Part shown: in pieces, positions 1-7,010 of the stretch
How positions within the stretch are numbered: position 1 is the stretch's first letter
How the letters are laid out: every line of letters begins with the position of its first letter
DNA from: CAZWRK01 sp964635875
GTDB taxonomy: Bacteria > Pseudomonadota > Gammaproteobacteria > Burkholderiales > Aquaspirillaceae
Direction of reading: 5' to 3'
NCBI GenBank assembly: GCA_964635875.1
Contig: CAZWRK010000073.1
Span: 1 to 20,103, forward strand
DNA length: 20,103 bases
Program-made: the position numbers and the translations under genes
The notes under the pieces: model-generated
Databases searched by the model: none
What the model was told of the DNA's origin: nothing
What the model saw: the letters and a program-made list of their open reading frames with translations, nothing else

Positions 1-1223
1 GCGCCTTGTCCGCGCACGGTGTGCTTGTGGTTCGGATCATCAGGGGCGGTGACGGCCTCTTCGCGCAGGCGCAGCAGCAATTCTGGAATCGGAATTCGAA
101 CCGGACAGACTTCGGAACACGCGCCGCACAAACTCGATGCAAAAGGCAGTTCGCGGGTTTCTTCGAGGCCGAGCAGGTGCGGTGAAATAATTTTGCCAAT
201 CGGCCCCGGATAGGTAGTGCCATAGGCGTGACCACCGATGCGGGTATACACCGGACAATGATTCATACACGCCCCGCAGCGGATGCACTGCAAGGTTTGA
301 CGCATTTGCTCATCGGCATAGGCTTGGCTGCGACCATTGTCGAGCAACACCAAATGCACCGCTTTCGGGCCGTCTTTTTCCCCCTCGCGGCGCGGGCTAG
401 AAATCATGTTCACATAGGTGGTGATGGTTTGGCCGGTCGCCGAACGCGTCAGCAAAGTGAGCAGGGCGGGAATATCGGCCAGCTTTTCAACGACTTTTTC
501 GATACCAGTAATCGCGATATGCACATCGGGCGCGGTGGTCGATAAACGGCCATTACCTTCATTTTCGACCAAGACCAAAGTGCCGGTTTCGGCGACCGCA
601 AAGTTGGTCCCCGACAGTCCGACCTTGGCATGAAAAAACCGTTCGCGCAGGGTTTGGCGGCCAATTTGAATCAGGGCATCGACATCTTCGGTGTACGGGG
701 TTTGCGGCAAATTTTCGTGAAACAAGCCAGCGATTTGCGCTTTGGTTTTGTGAATCGCGGGCATGATGATGTGCGATGGTTTTTCATGTGCCAGCTGCAC
801 AATGAATTCACCCATATCGCTTTCTAAGGCCGTCATGCCGCGCGCTTCGAGATAATGGTTCAGCTCGACCTCTTCACTGACCATCGACTTACCTTTGATG
901 ATGGTGTCGGCTTCAGCTTCGAGCATGATGCGGTGAATCAGGTCGCAGGCTTCATTGGCGGTTTGTGCCCAATGCACTTGAATGCCATTGCGCGTGCAAT
1001 TCGCTTCAAATTGCTCTAATAGATCGGGCAGGCGAGAGAGGGCGCGCTGGCGAATTTTTTGCCCTAAATCACGCAAGCCTTGTAATTCGTCTTGTACGGG
1101 AAATTGCACCGCCCGCTTTTGCATCAAAAAATCCATCGCGCCGCGAAAGTTCTGGCGCTGCTGTGGATTGTCGACGGCGGTTTTTGCGGCTGCACGGAAA
1201 TCATGTAGAGGTTGAGTGCTCAT
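1..1223 (-). CDS. lutB: Lactate utilization Fe-S protein LutB (partial, C-terminus beyond left edge)
   Basis: LutB is the ferredoxin-like subunit of the LutABC complex that oxidises L-lactate to pyruvate in the cytoplasm. The first 407 codons are in the window; the family is usually about 470 residues, so the C-terminal tail is lost at the edge. I translated this frame myself. The N-terminal two thirds is the LUD-type domain (GLSGTNFAVAETGTLVLVEN region). Two 4Fe-4S motifs follow: C313-x2-C316-x2-C319-x3-C323 (CIRCGACMNHCPVY) and C366-x2-C369-x3-C373-P (CGACSEVCPV). The ATG at 1223 overlaps the lutA stop as ATGA, so translation is probably coupled. The order lldP-lutA-lutB predicts lutC just left of the window. 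Family assignment is secure; the missing end is only truncated by the window. Confidence 0.95.
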   Translation of the reverse strand, partial: MSTQPLHDFRAAAKTAVDNPQQRQNFRGAMDFLMQKRAVQFPVQDELQGLRDLGQKIRQRALSRLPDLLEQFEANCTRNGIQVHWAQTANEACDLIHRIMLEAEADTIIKGKSMVSEEVELNHYLEARGMTALESDMGEFIVQLAHEKPSHIIMPAIHKTKAQIAGLFHENLPQTPYTEDVDALIQIGRQTLRERFFHAKVGLSGTNFAVAETGTLVLVENEGNGRLSTTAPDVHIAITGIEKVVEKLADIPALLTLLTRSATGQTITTYVNMISSPRREGEKDGPKAVHLVLLDNGRSQAYADEQMRQTLQCIRCGACMNHCPVYTRIGGHAYGTTYPGPIGKIISPHLLGLEETRELPFASSLCGACSEVCPVRIPIPELLLRLREEAVTAPDDPNHKHTVRGQG

Positions 1224-1984
1224 AACGGTTCTCCGGTGGTGCGCGTCCAAATGAAATCGGCCAGATGCTTGCCGCGCAACGGCGAGGCTTGTTTGGTCAG
1301 CGCGCCATTAATATTCAGCAAACACGCACAATCGGCGCTCACCACTTGCGAAGCGCCGGTGGCTTTGAGGGCGGCGGTTTTATCGCAGACCATCGCAGCA
1401 GAAATATCAGGGTGTTTAACCGAGAACGTGCCACCAAACCCACAGCATTCGGACTCGTGGTCGTGGGTCAGCAGGGTCACGTTGTGCAATTTGTCGAGGA
1501 GTTGCAAGGAAGAGTCACGCACATTCATTTCACGGCGGGCGGCACAGGAGGTGTGCAACGCGACTTCGACCGGTTCGCCCATGTCTTGCAGATCAATCTG
1601 TAAAACATCGACTAAAAAGCGGGTAAATTCGTAGATTCGCGCTGAAAACTGTAAAACTTCGGCTTCGCGAGGATGATCTTTAAAGAGGGTGGGGTAATGG
1701 TGTTTCATCATGCCCGCACAGGAGCCTGACAACACAACAATCGGTTCGTCCCCTGCAAATGCGTCGATTTGGCTGAGCGCCACGGTCCGTGCTTCTTCGC
1801 GAAAACCCGAAGAGTACGCGGGCTGCCCACAGCACGATTGCGCTTGGGGATACATCACCCGAATCCCTTCGCGCTCGAGCAATTTGATGGCACTCATGCC
1901 CGCCGTCGGAAAAAACAAATCGACGATACAGGTTCCAAAAACATACACCGCACTGGGGCGGGCAAGAGGGGAGTTGCGATTCAT
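1220..1984 (-). CDS. lutA: Lactate utilization Fe-S oxidoreductase subunit LutA
   Basis: This is the CCG-domain subunit of the LutABC lactate oxidation complex, related to the GlpC/HdrB heterodisulfide-reductase fold, acting in the cytoplasm. Two cysteine-rich repeats are visible: SCCGQPAYSSG with the later SGSCAGMMKHHYP, and TSCAARREMN with ECCGFGGTFSVKHPDI. The early VYVFGTCIVDLFFP segment is also typical. I chose the ATG at 1984 (254 aa) because AAGGTGA lies 5 nt before it. A GTG at 1993 in the same frame would add three residues but overlaps that Shine-Dalgarno sequence. The stop overlaps the lutB start (ATGA). A strong hairpin separates the gene from lldP upstream. Identity is confident; the start is fairly confident. 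Confidence 0.95.
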   Translation of the reverse strand: MNRNSPLARPSAVYVFGTCIVDLFFPTAGMSAIKLLEREGIRVMYPQAQSCCGQPAYSSGFREEARTVALSQIDAFAGDEPIVVLSGSCAGMMKHHYPTLFKDHPREAEVLQFSARIYEFTRFLVDVLQIDLQDMGEPVEVALHTSCAARREMNVRDSSLQLLDKLHNVTLLTHDHESECCGFGGTFSVKHPDISAAMVCDKTAALKATGASQVVSADCACLLNINGALTKQASPLRGKHLADFIWTRTTGEPL

Positions 1985-2004
1985 CGTGTTCACCTTGATG
2001 ACAA

Positions 2005-2027
2005 GACGGGCGCACCGTGCGCCCGTC
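2005..2027 (-). other. Intercistronic hairpin between lldP and lutA
   Basis: A perfect 10-bp inverted repeat (GACGGGCGCA / TGCGCCCGTC) with a 3-nt loop lies about 20 nt after the lldP stop and about 20 nt before the lutA start. On the minus strand it is followed by TTGTCATC rather than a run of T, so it is not a typical intrinsic terminator. It could lower expression of lutA relative to lldP, or protect the upstream lldP message from 3' decay. The structure is seen directly; the role is inferred. Confidence 0.6.
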
Positions 2028-2048
2028 GGAACAGATCAACAGATCCGG

Positions 2049-3746
2049 TTAGTGCCCCAATAAGGGATCGGTCACGCCAAGCGAGAACATCGCCAGCGAA
2101 CCCAAAATACCAACGACAACTAAATAATACACAGTGGGAACCAAGGTTTTCCGCAGCGTCACGCCTTCACGGCCTAACAAGCCCACCGTTGCAGAAGCAG
2201 CCACGACGTTATGAATCGCGATCATATTGCCTGCCGCAGCGCCCACCGCTTGCATCGCGACCATCAACGCACCGCTGACGCCAATCGACTCGGCCACACC
2301 AAACTGATATTGCGCCAACATCATATTACTGACGGTGTTCGAGCCAGCGATAAAGGCCCCCATCGCACCGACGGTCGCCGCAAAGAACGGATACACATGG
2401 CCAAAGCTTTCGGCCACAAAAGTCGCCATGGCAATCGGCATGCTGTCGAGGCCAGAGTGGTTGACGCCGGAGTTAATCAAAATCCGCACCATCGGAATGG
2501 TGAACATCAGCACAAAACCCGCGCCAAACAGCACTTGGGTCGACTCGCCCACAGCGGCTTTCAGTTCACGGAAGCTCATTTTGTGCAGCACGACCGTCAA
2601 CAGAACCACGAAAATCAAAATGCCGCCCGGTAGATACAGCGGGTCGATGCTCGCGGCGACTTTGGCCTCGCCAAGAATGTCGCCACTTTTCCAGACCACC
2701 GCTTTTAGGGCATTTTTCAGGCCGTCATTGACGCGGCTGAGCACCAAAATAACAGCGACCAGAATGTAAGGCACCCATGCTTTCCAAACCGGCAAAGCGA
2801 CGCGATCGGAGAGGCTATCCATTTTGATTTCAACGGAACCCATCCACTCGCTTGGCCATTCTTGTGCAGGGGCGAAATCCCACGATTTTTTCGGAGTCAA
2901 GAAACCTACTTTTGCAGCAGGCACCACCAAGGCCAAGCCGACCAAAGCACCCAGCAATGAAGGGAACTCAGGGCCTAAGAAAATACCCGTCAGCGCGTAA
3001 GGCACGGTAAACGCCACGCCCGCAAACAATGCAAACGGAACCGCCTCAAGGCCTTCTTTCCACGAACGGTTTTTGCCGAAATAGCGGGTCATCATCATGA
3101 CCATGAGCACTGGCATCACAAAACCTGTGAGCGCATGCAGAGTGGCCACTTCGCGGGTCATCAGCATCAAGTATTCATGCCAATTGCTGCCCAGCGCCTC
3201 GAGACGAGTACCAATCGCAGCGGAGTCCATGCCGCTATTCAGACCGATCAAAATCGGAGTGCCGACCGCGCCGAAGGAAACCGGTGTCGATTGCACCATC
3301 ATGCCCAACATCACCGCAGCCAAGGCCGGAAAACCCATCGCGACTAACAGCGGGGCGGCAATCGCAGCCGGTGTACCGAAGCCTGAAGCGCCTTCGATAA
3401 AGCATCCAAACAGCCACGCAATAATCACCGCTTGAACGCGACGATCAGGGCTAATGTGGGCAAAACCACGACGAATCGCCGAAATCCCACCCGAGTGCTT
3501 CAAGGTGTTCAGCAACAAAATCGCGCCAAAAATAATCCACAGCACAGAGAGCGTCATCACCCACCCTTGGAGGGTCGAGGCGAGCACGCGATTAAATGAC
3601 ATGTCCCAGCCCAGCAGCCCAATCGCCGCGGTCAGAATGAAGACAACTGGCATGGCGCGCTTGGCGGGCCAATGCAAGCCAATCAGCAGCACAGCGGCCA
3701 CTAAAATCGGCAAAAAAGCCAAAAAGGCCTGAAGACCTAAAGACAT
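2049..3746 (-). CDS. lldP: L-lactate permease, LctP/LldP family
   Basis: An integral inner-membrane lactate (and probably glycolate) symporter of the lactate permease family, 565 residues against about 550 for E. coli LldP. The whole protein is hydrophobic segments, about a dozen or more. Family-typical stretches are visible: TLQGWVMTLSVLWIIFGAI, EGASGFGTPAAIAAPLLV, STPVSFGAVGTP and, near the C-terminus, AGSNTVSNMMLAQYQ and GAAAGNMIAIHNVVAA. The ATG at 3746 has a good Shine-Dalgarno sequence (AAGGAG, then AT and AGGG). It is the first gene of the lldP-lutA-lutB unit and diverges from the LldR-like regulator; an LldR-type palindrome lies in its promoter. This is a confident call. Confidence 0.97.
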   Translation of the reverse strand: MSLGLQAFLAFLPILVAAVLLIGLHWPAKRAMPVVFILTAAIGLLGWDMSFNRVLASTLQGWVMTLSVLWIIFGAILLLNTLKHSGGISAIRRGFAHISPDRRVQAVIIAWLFGCFIEGASGFGTPAAIAAPLLVAMGFPALAAVMLGMMVQSTPVSFGAVGTPILIGLNSGMDSAAIGTRLEALGSNWHEYLMLMTREVATLHALTGFVMPVLMVMMMTRYFGKNRSWKEGLEAVPFALFAGVAFTVPYALTGIFLGPEFPSLLGALVGLALVVPAAKVGFLTPKKSWDFAPAQEWPSEWMGSVEIKMDSLSDRVALPVWKAWVPYILVAVILVLSRVNDGLKNALKAVVWKSGDILGEAKVAASIDPLYLPGGILIFVVLLTVVLHKMSFRELKAAVGESTQVLFGAGFVLMFTIPMVRILINSGVNHSGLDSMPIAMATFVAESFGHVYPFFAATVGAMGAFIAGSNTVSNMMLAQYQFGVAESIGVSGALMVAMQAVGAAAGNMIAIHNVVAASATVGLLGREGVTLRKTLVPTVYYLVVVGILGSLAMFSLGVTDPLLGH

Positions 3747-3798
3747 CCCTATCTCCTTGTGTTACAGCAGAAGCGTCCCCGCTGCACATCGTTTTGAT

Positions 3799-3827
3799 CT
3801 ACTATTATTGGTCATACCAATTTACAA
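3799..3827 (-). promoter_or_regulatory. Candidate lldP promoter
   Basis: On the minus strand a possible -35 TTGTAA (3827-3822) is followed, after 17 nt, by a possible -10 TAGTAG (3804-3799). Both are imperfect. The LldR-type palindrome fills the spacer, which would let a bound repressor block RNA polymerase. The leader to the lldP ATG would be about 45 nt. Inferred from spacing and matches only. Confidence 0.4.
3807..3821. promoter_or_regulatory. LldR-type operator at the lldP promoter
   Basis: ATTGGT-cat-ACCAAT is a perfect 15-bp inverted repeat. It matches the TTGGT-N3-ACCAA pattern known for FadR-subfamily GntR regulators such as PdhR and LldR. It sits about 60-75 bp upstream of lldP, over the likely promoter, and opposite a regulator gene of that family. 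Confidence 0.75.
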
Positions 3828-3831
3828 TTGG
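3817..3831. promoter_or_regulatory. Second palindrome overlapping the lldP operator
   Basis: CCAATT-tac-AATTGG is a second perfect 15-bp inverted repeat. It shares CCAAT (3817-3821) with the first operator, so the right half-site of one is the left half-site of the next. The half-sites resemble those of the first palindrome but in the opposite order. Binding of the regulator here is plausible but not certain. Confidence 0.45.
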
Positions 3832-4101
3832 ATTAAGGTCATTCAAACCGAGCACACTAGACGCTGTCAATCGCTATCTTTTTTTCGTGGGTTAAGCCCT
3901 ATTTTTTAACGTTAGACCCTTCACAAAAAAACGCCGTTTATTTTTGCTATCTAACTGAAAAACAAAGATTTTATAGACCATTTACCCCCTGTCTTCATGG
4001 GGGATAATGAAACAAAATCAAGGCTTCACTAGCGCAAAATTTGCACTGGGATGACGATGATGCATCGCAGCATTTTTTGCTATTTCACTCACCTCAAATT
4101 C

Positions 4102-4112
4102 TGGTCAGACCA
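4102..4112. promoter_or_regulatory. LldR-type operator before the regulator gene
   Basis: TGGTC-a-GACCA is a perfect 11-bp inverted repeat with the TGGT-N3-ACCA core seen at the lldP end. It ends 11 bp before the lldR ATG, so binding would block its transcription or early elongation. Its centre lies about 293 bp from the lldP operator centre, a layout that resembles the two-operator arrangement at E. coli lldPRD. Confidence 0.7.
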
Positions 4113-4123
4113 ATTTAAAACAC

Positions 4124-4897
4124 ATGACAAACTTACGTGCCCCTCGCCGACTTTCTGATGAGCTCATGGCCGAATTTGAAAATATGATTCTGGCTGGCGT
4201 ACTCAAGGCAGGCGAAAAATTACCCCCCGAGCGCGAACTTGCGGCGCGCTTTCAGGTTTCTCGCCCTTCGATTCGAGAAGCGCTCCAAAAATTAGCCGCA
4301 CGCGGCTTGGTCAATACGCGCCAAGGCGGGGGAACGTATGTTTCGGAAAGCATGGGCGAAGCCTTTTCTGATCCGCTCACCGCTTTGCTTGAACGACATC
4401 CCGACGTCCATGGTGATTTGCTGGAGTACCGACTCGCTATTGAGGGCGCGAGCGCTTACTATGCGGCGCTGCGGGCGACTGACGAAGACCGCCATCAACT
4501 CAGCGCACGCTATGAAGCTTTACTGGCGGCGCATGGCAGTGTGGAACTTGCCGATGAGGGCGCAGCGGATGCCAGTTTTCATTTAGCGATTGCACAATCT
4601 AGTCATAATGTCGTGCTATATCACACGACAAAAGGATTGTTTGATCTGCTGCGCCGGAATGTGATTACCAATATTGGCGGGCTGTATTTGCGTGGAGACA
4701 CCCGCGATCGGATCCTTGAGCAACATACTGCGATTTACGAAGCGATTATGGAAAGCAAACCCGATAGCGCTCAGCAGGCCAGCCATCAACATCTACGCTA
4801 TGTGCAAACTGTTCTGATGGAAATGGAACAAGAAGCGCGGCGACTCACGCGCTTGCAACGCTTGCGTGGCATTCATGATGACAGTCAAACCGAATAA
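4124..4897 (+). CDS. lldR: GntR-family (FadR subfamily) lactate-responsive regulator, LldR-like
   Basis: A cytoplasmic DNA-binding regulator of 257 residues, the usual length for LldR/PdhR. The N-terminal winged helix-turn-helix spans about residues 8-75, with LPPERELAARFQVSRPSIRE, the helix continuing through EALQKLAARGLV, and the wing RQGGGTYV. The C-terminal FCD ligand domain (about 95-240) shows the metal/ligand-site pattern: the helix EYRLAIEGASAYYAA, the DASFHLAIA D-x3-H motif, and later histidines in EQHTAIYEAI and ASHQHLRYV. It diverges from the lldP-lutAB operon and has a matching operator upstream of both units, so lactate-relieved repression is likely. No clear Shine-Dalgarno sequence precedes the ATG. 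Family is certain; lactate specificity is inferred from context. Confidence 0.88.
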   Translation: MTNLRAPRRLSDELMAEFENMILAGVLKAGEKLPPERELAARFQVSRPSIREALQKLAARGLVNTRQGGGTYVSESMGEAFSDPLTALLERHPDVHGDLLEYRLAIEGASAYYAALRATDEDRHQLSARYEALLAAHGSVELADEGAADASFHLAIAQSSHNVVLYHTTKGLFDLLRRNVITNIGGLYLRGDTRDRILEQHTAIYEAIMESKPDSAQQASHQHLRYVQTVLMEMEQEARRLTRLQRLRGIHDDSQTE

Positions 4898-4945
4898 ACC
4901 GATGTTCTGCGCACCCGCGCACTGACCTTTAAAAAGTACGAATCA

Positions 4946-6820
4946 ATGCACGCCTCTCAAGAAAAAACCGCACTCGGCACACTGGCTTTTGCTGCGCTCG
5001 GCATTGTGTTTGGGGATATTGGCACCAGCCCGCTCTACACACTCAAAGAATGCTTTTCTGGACACTTTGGGCTGATGCCCACACCAGAAAACGTTATTGG
5101 CATTCTCTCTCTGGTGTTTTGGTCGATTTTGCTGGTTGTTTCGCTGAAATACGTCAGCTTTGTGCTTTTAGCAGACAACCGCGGTGAAGGCGGCATTATG
5201 GCGTTGATGGCACTGGCACGACGCAAAGCGATTCCACGCTGGCAGCCACTCCTGATTTGGCTGGGCATTGCGGGTGCTGCGCTGTTTTATGGCGATGCGG
5301 TGATCACACCTGCGATTTCGGTGCTCTCTGCCACAGAGGGCTTGGGAATTGCCGCCCCCAGCCTAGAGCGCTGGGAATTACCTTTGGCGCTCGGGGTTTT
5401 GTTAGCGCTATTTATGCTACAAAAACACGGCACTGCGCGAGTCGGCATGTTATTTGGGCCGGTGATGTTGCTGTGGTTTGCGGTCTTGGCGGCGCTCGGG
5501 GCGATGAGTATTGCAAAACACCCTGAAATTTTAGTGGCGCTGAACCCCTTACACGGCCTGCATTTTGTGCTTGAACATGGAAAATTAGCGTTTCTGGCTT
5601 TGGGTGCTGTCGTGCTCGCGCTGACCGGTGCGGAAGCGCTCTATGCCGACATGGGGCATTTCGGGCGACCAGCGATTCGGCTCGCGTGGTTTGCGGGCGT
5701 TCTACCTGCGCTGGTGCTGAATTATTTTGGACAGGGTGCATTGCTGCTCGCGAATCCCGAAAGTGCAGAAAACCCCTTCTTTTTACTTGCACCAGAATGG
5801 GGACGTTTGCCGCTCACCTTGCTGGCAACAGTCGCCACGGTCATTGCCTCGCAAGCGGTGATTTCGGGAGCCTTTTCACTTACGCGCCAAGCGGTACAGC
5901 TGGGTTACTGCCCGCGCGTGCATATTTTGCATACCTCGGCTAAAGAGATCGGACAGATTTATATTCCGGTGGTGAATTGGTCATTGCTGGCGGCAGTGGT
6001 GGTGCTGATTTTAAGCTTTCACTCGTCGTCGAATCTGGCAGCAGCCTATGGTATTGCCGTCACGGGGACCATGGTGCTGACCACTATTTTGGCGTGCGTG
6101 GTTGCGCGCACCCAGTGGAAATGGCCGCTGTGGCTGGCCTTATCGGTCACAGCAGTCTTTTTGTTTGTCGACATTGCATTTTTTGCGGCCAACGCGCTGA
6201 AAATATTTGAGGGTGGCTGGTTACCCTTGGCGATGGGTGCAACGATTTTCTTGCTGTTCGCAACCTGGAAACGCGGCCGCAATTTGATGACCGCACAATT
6301 GGAAGCCAGCGAACTACCTTTGCAAGACTTTGTCGATAACCTATGCGCTTACCCGCCAGCAAAAGTGCCCGGCACTGCGGTGTTTATGAGCAGTTCTATT
6401 AGCGGGGTTCCGCATGCATTGTTGCATAATTTGAAGCACAATAAAGTGCTACATGAGCGCGTGGTGTTCCTGACGATTCGCACGGAAGATATTCCTATCG
6501 TCAGCGCCAATGAGCGAATTGAAGTCACACACCTCGGGACTGGATTTTGGCAAATGCAGGCACGCTATGGTTTCTTGGAAACACCGGATATTCCACACGT
6601 GCTCGAAGAGGGCGGTGAAGACTGCGGCCTGACTTTTGAAAGCATGGATACTTCGTATTTTCTGAGCCGCGAAACCCTGATTGCCAGCCGACACCCGGGA
6701 ATGCCGTTATGGCGCGTTCGGCTATTCTCGCTGATGTCACGAAATGCATTAAAAGCCACGGACTTCTTTAAAATTCCTCCGAATCGGGTCGTTGAAATGG
6801 GCACTCAGGTTGAAATTTAG
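4946..6820 (+). CDS. kup: Low-affinity potassium transport protein Kup
   Basis: A KUP/HAK/KT-family K+ uptake symporter in the inner membrane, 624 residues against 622 in E. coli. The family signature FGDIGTSPLYTLKE is at residues 22-35, followed by ADNRGEGGIMALMALARR and GAALFYGDAVITPAISVLSA. About twelve membrane segments fill residues 10-440. The C-terminal soluble domain (about 440-624) starts near FMSSSISGVPHALLHNLKHN. It lies 48 bp after lldR with only a weak ribosome site (AAAAAGTACG) and no terminator between, so read-through from lldR is possible; a functional tie to lactate is not evident. This is a confident call. Confidence 0.97.
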   Translation: MHASQEKTALGTLAFAALGIVFGDIGTSPLYTLKECFSGHFGLMPTPENVIGILSLVFWSILLVVSLKYVSFVLLADNRGEGGIMALMALARRKAIPRWQPLLIWLGIAGAALFYGDAVITPAISVLSATEGLGIAAPSLERWELPLALGVLLALFMLQKHGTARVGMLFGPVMLLWFAVLAALGAMSIAKHPEILVALNPLHGLHFVLEHGKLAFLALGAVVLALTGAEALYADMGHFGRPAIRLAWFAGVLPALVLNYFGQGALLLANPESAENPFFLLAPEWGRLPLTLLATVATVIASQAVISGAFSLTRQAVQLGYCPRVHILHTSAKEIGQIYIPVVNWSLLAAVVVLILSFHSSSNLAAAYGIAVTGTMVLTTILACVVARTQWKWPLWLALSVTAVFLFVDIAFFAANALKIFEGGWLPLAMGATIFLLFATWKRGRNLMTAQLEASELPLQDFVDNLCAYPPAKVPGTAVFMSSSISGVPHALLHNLKHNKVLHERVVFLTIRTEDIPIVSANERIEVTHLGTGFWQMQARYGFLETPDIPHVLEEGGEDCGLTFESMDTSYFLSRETLIASRHPGMPLWRVRLFSLMSRNALKATDFFKIPPNRVVEMGTQVEI

Positions 6821-6843
6821 ACAGGTAGGATAGGAAGCCCACC

Positions 6844-6878
6844 TTCCGCACGGCGGAATACTCCGACGATTTTTTTTT
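6844..6878 (+). terminator. Possible kup terminator
   Basis: A short hairpin TTCCGC-acg-GCGGAA (6844-6858) begins 23 nt after the kup stop. A run of nine T follows at 6870-6878. The 11-nt gap between stem and T-run is longer than usual, so termination may be weak. An alternative stem CGGA-atac-TCCG (6854-6865) sits closer to the T-run. Confidence 0.4.
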
Positions 6879-6888
6879 GATCTGCGTG

Positions 6889-6911
6889 TTGCCATGCAAA
6901 AAGCATGGCAA
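6889..6911. repeat. Perfect inverted repeat between kup and the cyclase gene
   Basis: TTGCCATGC-aaaaa-GCATGGCAA is a 9-bp perfect stem with a 5-nt loop. No T-run follows on either strand, so it is not a standard terminator. It lies about 100 bp upstream of the diguanylate cyclase start and could be an operator or a leader hairpin. The rest of the 190-bp gap shows no gene and no convincing promoter. Confidence 0.5.
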
Positions 6912-7010
6912 ACAACGCCATTTGCATCATAATCTTTGACCTGACACAAACTACCGTCACACGACATCCCTACAATCGGTATCGACAATCCTCAACCCCA
7001 CACTTATTCC

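Larger units (their letters stand above)
3747..4123. other. Divergent control region between lldP and lldR (377 bp)
   Basis: No gene is visible here. The stretch is A+T-rich between about 3870 and 3975. Palindromic operators lie near each end (listed separately). A CCCCC...GGGGG hairpin (3985-4003) and a short GCAAA-A-TTTGC palindrome (about 4034-4044) lie between them. The region must hold the promoters of both lldP (leftward) and lldR (rightward). Confidence 0.7.

Noticed and set aside
2335..2769. 144-codon plus-strand frame opposite lldP (and similar ones at 1769-2278, 2211-2633)
   Set aside because: Antisense to clear lldP/lutA coding sequence, no recognisable product.
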